From Glycomyces algeriensis (GTDB lineage Bacteria > Actinomycetota > Actinomycetes > Mycobacteriales > Micromonosporaceae), in contig NZ_JAPZVR010000022.1 of NCBI RefSeq assembly GCF_027622855.1, positions 1 to 64,000 on the forward strand: a DNA stretch of 64,000 nucleotides, in the 5' to 3' direction. A program made the translations under genes and the position numbers. The number at the start of each line of letters is the position of its first letter. The first letter of the stretch is position 1. The notes beneath the pieces were generated by a model. The model saw only the letters and a list, made by a program, of their open reading frames with translations. It did no database searches and had not been told where the DNA came from. Below, piece by piece: positions 60,165 through 64,000 of this stretch.

Positions 60165-63100
60165 CTACTGCGGGCGCGGGACCGCCACGTCGACCAGCGC
60201 CTGCTGCTCGACCTCGTGGACCTTCGGCGAGCCGGTGGACGGCGCGGCGGCGGCCGGGCGAGAGATACGGCGCAGGTGGACCCCGCCGAGCTGCTCGAGC
60301 AGGTTGAGCGCGATGTGCGACCAGGCGCCCTGGTTCGCCGGCTCCTCCTGGACCCAGGCGGTGTCGGTCGCGTTCGGGAACGCCTCGAGGGCGCTCTTCA
60401 GCTCCTCGGCGGGCAGCGGGTAGAGCTGCTCGACGCGCAGGATGGCGGTGTCGGTGACGCCGCGGTTCTCGCGGGCGGCGGCGAGGTCGTAGTAGACCTT
60501 GCCGGAGCACAGGAGCACGCGCTTGACGTCCTCGGCGCGGATCTGGCCGCTCTCCACGGCGGTGTCGCGCAGGACCGGCTGGAAGCGGCCGGTGGTGAAC
60601 TCCTCGAGCTGGCTGACGGCGGCCTTGTGGCGCAGCAGCGACTTCGGCGTGAAGACGATGAGCGGCTTCTTGACCGGGTCGAGGGCCTGGCGGCGCAGCA
60701 GGTGGAAGTAGTTCGCCGGGCTCGTGGAGTTGACGACGCGCATGTTCTCGTCGGCGCACAGCTGCAGGAACCGCTCGATGCGGCCCGAGGTGTGGTCGGG
60801 GCCGGCGCCTTCGTGGCCGTGGGGGAGCAGCAGGGTGATGCCGGTGTGCTGGCCCCACTTGGCCTCGCCGGAGGAGATGAACTCGTCCGTGATGGTCTGG
60901 GCGCCGTCGACGAAGTCGCCGAACTGGGCCTCCCACAGGACCAGCATCTCGGGGTTCTCGACGGAGTAGCCGTACTCGAAGCCGACCGCGGCGAACTCGG
61001 AGAGCAGCGAGTCGTAGACGAAGAACTTCGCGGCCTGCTCGCCCAGGTGGGCCAGCGGCGTGTACTCGGCGCCGGTGGCCTGGTCGACGACGACGGCGTG
61101 GCGCTGCACGAAGGTGCCGCGGCGCGAGTCCTGGCCGGCGAGGCGGATCGGCTTGCCCTGCATGAGGAGCGAGCCGAACGCGAGGGTCTCGGCGTACGCC
61201 CAGTCGACGGTGCCCGAAGTGGACATCTCGCTGCGCTTCTCGAGGACCTTGCGGACCGCCTTGTGCGGGCCGAAGCCCTCCGGCAGGGTCGTGTGGGCCT
61301 TGCCGATCATGGCGATGGTCTCGGCGTCGACGGACGTGTCGATGTTCGCGACCGGCTCGGGCTGGTGGCGCCACGGCAGCGGGCCGGTCTGCCCCGCCAG
61401 GGCCTCCTTGGTCTCGCGGAAGACCCGTTCGAGCTGGGCCTGGTAGTCCGCGAGCGCCTCCTCGGCGTCCTCCATGGTGATGTCGCCGCGGCCGATGAGC
61501 GCGCGGGTGTAGAGCTTGCGCACTGACTGCTTGCCGTCGATGACCTGGTACATCTGCGGGTTGGTCATCTTCGGGTCGTCGCCCTCGTTGTGGCCGCGGC
61601 GGCGGTAGCAGACCATGTCGATGACGACGTCCTTGTTGAACTGCTGCCGGTACGCGAAGGCGAGCTTCGCGACCTCGCACACGGCCTCGGGGTCGTCCCC
61701 GTTGACGTGGAAGATCGGCGCCTGGATCATGCGGGCGACGTCGGTGCAGTACAGGGAGGAGCGCGAGTGGGCCGGGGCGGTGGTGAAGCCGACCTGGTTG
61801 TTCACGACCACGTGCACGGTGCCGCCGGTGCGGTAGCCGCGCAGCTGCGAGAGGTTCAGCGTCTCGGCGACGACGCCCTGGCCCGCGAAGGCCGCGTCGC
61901 CGTGGATCGCCACGGGCATGACGGTGAAGCCGTCCTCGCCCAGGTTGAGGCGGTCCTGCTTGGCGCGGACGATGCCCTCGAGCACCGGGTTCACGGCCTC
62001 CAGGTGCGACGGGTTGGCCGCGACCGACACGACGGTCTCGGAGCGCCCGTCGGGGGAGGTGAACTTGCCGGTGAGGCCGAGGTGGTACTTGACGTCGCCG
62101 GAGCCGCCGATGCTCTTGGGGTCGATGTGCCCCTCGAACTCGGTGAAGATCTTGGAGAGCTTCTTGCCGACGATGTTGGCGAGCACGTTCAGGCGGCCGC
62201 GGTGCGGCATGCCGATGACGACCTCGTCGATGTCGGCCGTGGCGGCCTCGTTGAGGACCCGGTCGAGCAGCGGGATGAGCGACTCGCCGCCTTCGAGGCT
62301 GAACCGCTTCTGGCCCACGAACTTCGTCTGCAGGAACGTCTCGAACGCCTCGGCGGCGTTGAGGCGGCCGAGGATGTGCTTCTGCTCCTCGACCTTCGGC
62401 TTCTCGAACGGGACCTCGATGCGGCGCTGGATCCACGCGCGCTCCTCGGGGTCCTGGATGTGCATGTACTCCACGCCGACGCGGCGGCAGTAGGAGTCGC
62501 GGAGCACGCCGAGGATGTCGCGCAGCTTCATGCGCTGCTGGCCCGCGAACCCGCCGACGGGGAAGGTCCGGTCGAGGTCCCACAGGGTGAGGCCGTGCGA
62601 CAGGATGTCGAGGTCGGGGTGGCGGCGGATCTCGTAGTGCAGCGGGTTCGTGTCGGCCATGAGGTGGCCGCGCACCCGGTACGCGTGGATGAGCTCGATG
62701 ACGCGGGCGTTCTTGTCGATCTGGCCCTCGTGGGTCTTCGACACGTCGCGGACCCAGCGGACCGGCTCGTAGGGGATGAGCAGCGAGCGGAAGACCTCGT
62801 CGAAGAAGCCGTCGCCGAGCAGCAGCTTGTGCAGCGTGGCGAGGAACTGGCCGGACTCGGCGCCCTGGATGATCCGGTGGTCGTAGGTCGACGTCACGGT
62901 CATGATCCGGGAGACGCCCAGGTCGGAGAGGGTCTCGTCGGAAGCCCCGGCGAACTCGGCGGGCACCTCCATGGCGCCGACGCCGACGATGAGGCCCTGG
63001 CCCTTCATCAGGCGCGGCACGGAGTGGACGGTGCCGATCCCGCCGGGGTTGGTGAGCGTCAGCGTCGCCCCGGCGTGGTCCTCCATCGTGAGCTTGTTGT

Positions 63101-63950
63101 TGCGGGCCTTGCGGACCAGGTCCTCATAGGCCTGCCAGAACTCGCGGAAGTCCATCGACTCGGTGTTCTTGATCGACGGCACGACGAGGGTGCGGGTGCC
63201 GTCGGGCCGGGCGAGGTCGATCGCCAGGCCCAGGTTGATGCTCTCGGGGGTGACGAGCTGCGGCTTGCCGTCCACCACCTTGTACGAGGCGTTCATGCCC
63301 GGGTGGGCCTTCACGGCCTGCACCAGCGCGTAGCCGATCAGGTGGGTGAAGGAGACCTTCCCGCCCTGGCCGCGCTTGAGGTGGTTGTTGATGACGATCC
63401 GGTTGTCGAACAGGAGCTTCGCGGGAACCGCACGCACCGAGGTGGCCGTGGGGATCTCCAAGGACGCGTCCATGTTCTGGGCCACCTTGGCCGCAACGCC
63501 TTTGAGCGGCTTGGTACCGGCAGAGCTTGCGGAGCCGGCGGGGGCGGAGACGGGCTCGTTCACAGTCGGGGTCGCCTTCTTCGCGGGTTCGCCCTGTTCG
63601 GGGCGCGGCTCGGGGACCGCAGCGGGAGGTTCAGTGCGGGGTGCGTCGGTGACGGACTCGACCGGCGCCGCCTTCGGCGCGGGCTTCGGCTCCGGCTCGA
63701 CCTCCGGCTTCACCGCGGCGACGGGCGCCGGAGCGGGCTTCGCGGGCGCGGCGGCAGGGGCCGACCCGGCCTCGGCCTTGCGCTCGCCCTCATCGGTGAA
63801 CGACGCGCCCGACGGATCGCCGCCGAAGAACTCGCGCCAGCCGGCGCTGACACTTTCGGGGTTTTCGCGGTAACGCTCGTACATCTCGTTGACCAGCCAT
63901 TCATTGGCACCGAAATCGGTCAACGGATTACCCGGAGTCGCACTCGACAC
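60165..63950 (-). CDS. kgd: Multifunctional 2-oxoglutarate decarboxylase / dehydrogenase E1-E2
   Basis: 1261 residues. After an N-terminal helix ([21 protein letters not shown]) and a Pro/Ala/Lys linker (about 50-145) comes an E2-like acyltransferase domain with the catalytic motif [16 protein letters not shown] (about 355-375), then the ThDP-dependent E1 region ([31 protein letters not shown]; the GDDPE cofactor motif). This fused Kgd/SucA form is actinobacterial; it decarboxylates 2-oxoglutarate and supplies the E1 of the dehydrogenase complex in the TCA cycle. GTG start at 63950. Loss of the lipoyl domain is normal for the fusion. Confidence 0.96.
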   Translation of the reverse strand: MSSATPGNPLTDFGANEWLVNEMYERYRENPESVSAGWREFFGGDPSGASFTDEGERKAEAGSAPAAAPAKPAPAPVAAVKPEVEPEPKPAPKAAPVESVTDAPRTEPPAAVPEPRPEQGEPAKKATPTVNEPVSAPAGSASSAGTKPLKGVAAKVAQNMDASLEIPTATSVRAVPAKLLFDNRIVINNHLKRGQGGKVSFTHLIGYALVQAVKAHPGMNASYKVVDGKPQLVTPESINLGLAIDLARPDGTRTLVVPSIKNTESMDFREFWQAYEDLVRKARNNKLTMEDHAGATLTLTNPGGIGTVHSVPRLMKGQGLIVGVGAMEVPAEFAGASDETLSDLGVSRIMTVTSTYDHRIIQGAESGQFLATLHKLLLGDGFFDEVFRSLLIPYEPVRWVRDVSKTHEGQIDKNARVIELIHAYRVRGHLMADTNPLHYEIRRHPDLDILSHGLTLWDLDRTFPVGGFAGQQRMKLRDILGVLRDSYCRRVGVEYMHIQDPEERAWIQRRIEVPFEKPKVEEQKHILGRLNAAEAFETFLQTKFVGQKRFSLEGGESLIPLLDRVLNEAATADIDEVVIGMPHRGRLNVLANIVGKKLSKIFTEFEGHIDPKSIGGSGDVKYHLGLTGKFTSPDGRSETVVSVAANPSHLEAVNPVLEGIVRAKQDRLNLGEDGFTVMPVAIHGDAAFAGQGVVAETLNLSQLRGYRTGGTVHVVVNNQVGFTTAPAHSRSSLYCTDVARMIQAPIFHVNGDDPEAVCEVAKLAFAYRQQFNKDVVIDMVCYRRRGHNEGDDPKMTNPQMYQVIDGKQSVRKLYTRALIGRGDITMEDAEEALADYQAQLERVFRETKEALAGQTGPLPWRHQPEPVANIDTSVDAETIAMIGKAHTTLPEGFGPHKAVRKVLEKRSEMSTSGTVDWAYAETLAFGSLLMQGKPIRLAGQDSRRGTFVQRHAVVVDQATGAEYTPLAHLGEQAAKFFVYDSLLSEFAAVGFEYGYSVENPEMLVLWEAQFGDFVDGAQTITDEFISSGEAKWGQHTGITLLLPHGHEGAGPDHTSGRIERFLQLCADENMRVVNSTSPANYFHLLRRQALDPVKKPLIVFTPKSLLRHKAAVSQLEEFTTGRFQPVLRDTAVESGQIRAEDVKRVLLCSGKVYYDLAAARENRGVTDTAILRVEQLYPLPAEELKSALEAFPNATDTAWVQEEPANQGAWSHIALNLLEQLGGVHLRRISRPAAAAPSTGSPKVHEVEQQALVDVAVPRPQ

Positions 63951-64000
63951 GACTGAATCGCCTCTTCTTTGACGCTGCGTGGACGGGGACGGCAGTCCCC

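Overview
The window is chromosomal DNA from a high-GC actinomycete. Markers of that group are a WhiB1 protein, a nickel superoxide dismutase, the fused 2-oxoglutarate decarboxylase Kgd, a PdtaS histidine kinase, DUF1707 and DUF2469 proteins, a mycobacterial-type SirA sulfite reductase and GTG/TTG starts. Gene content points to a free-living, non-mycobacterial actinomycete that degrades plant polysaccharide (Glycomyces or Micromonospora-like, a weak inference). Many genes look leaderless: a TANNNT-type -10 box lies 6-8 nt before the start codon.

Layout. 1-0.2 kb: the 5' end of an IS982-type transposase. 0.2-7.9 kb (minus): an overlapping operon of GtrA, a GT2/GT-C fusion, a processive GT2 and a large secreted sugar-dehydrogenase/PKD protein. 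8.4-9.9 kb: a secreted GH43 enzyme with a ricin-type lectin domain. 10.2-14.6 kb: rpsE-rpmD-rplO-secY-adk-map, a piece of the spc operon cut off on both sides. 14.6-18.1 kb: two DUF1707 proteins, tRNA-His, orn and a group 2 sigma factor. 18.4-18.5 kb: a poly-G/poly-C block that may be a sequencing artefact. 18.5-21 kb: an NlpC/P60 cell-wall hydrolase behind a c-di-AMP riboswitch, then a spermidine-synthase-like protein. 21-29 kb: MerR, heparinase-like, SulP, two small membrane proteins, GNAT, ferredoxin and DapC. 29-37 kb: a small secreted protein, a large AAA ATPase, a DrrAB-type ABC exporter and a CtpE-type P-ATPase. 37.5-45 kb: a class III proS followed by rpsP-KH-rimM-trmD-rplS-lepB-lepB-rnhB-DUF2469. 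45-50.5 kb: pdtaS, then a sulfur assimilation operon (leader peptide, sirA, zinc ribbon, cysH, CbiX-like chelatase). 50.5-56.6 kb: a lipid kinase, whiB1 with two CRP-like sites, a 16-copy octamer repeat, an RsbW-like protein, sodN and a medium-chain dehydrogenase. 56.7-60.1 kb: a CUT1 sugar ABC importer with LacI-type operators. 60.2-64 kb: kgd.

How genes work together. The sulfur operon couples APS reduction (CysH), sulfite reduction (SirA) and probably iron insertion for siroheme (CbiX-like), behind a short cysteine-containing leader ORF that resembles cysteine attenuators. The 39-45 kb block joins ribosome assembly to protein export. The 0.2-7.9 kb operon looks like a lipid-linked sugar pathway (flippase, donor synthase plus user, polymerase) tied to one secreted protein, and is the best candidate here for an undescribed system.
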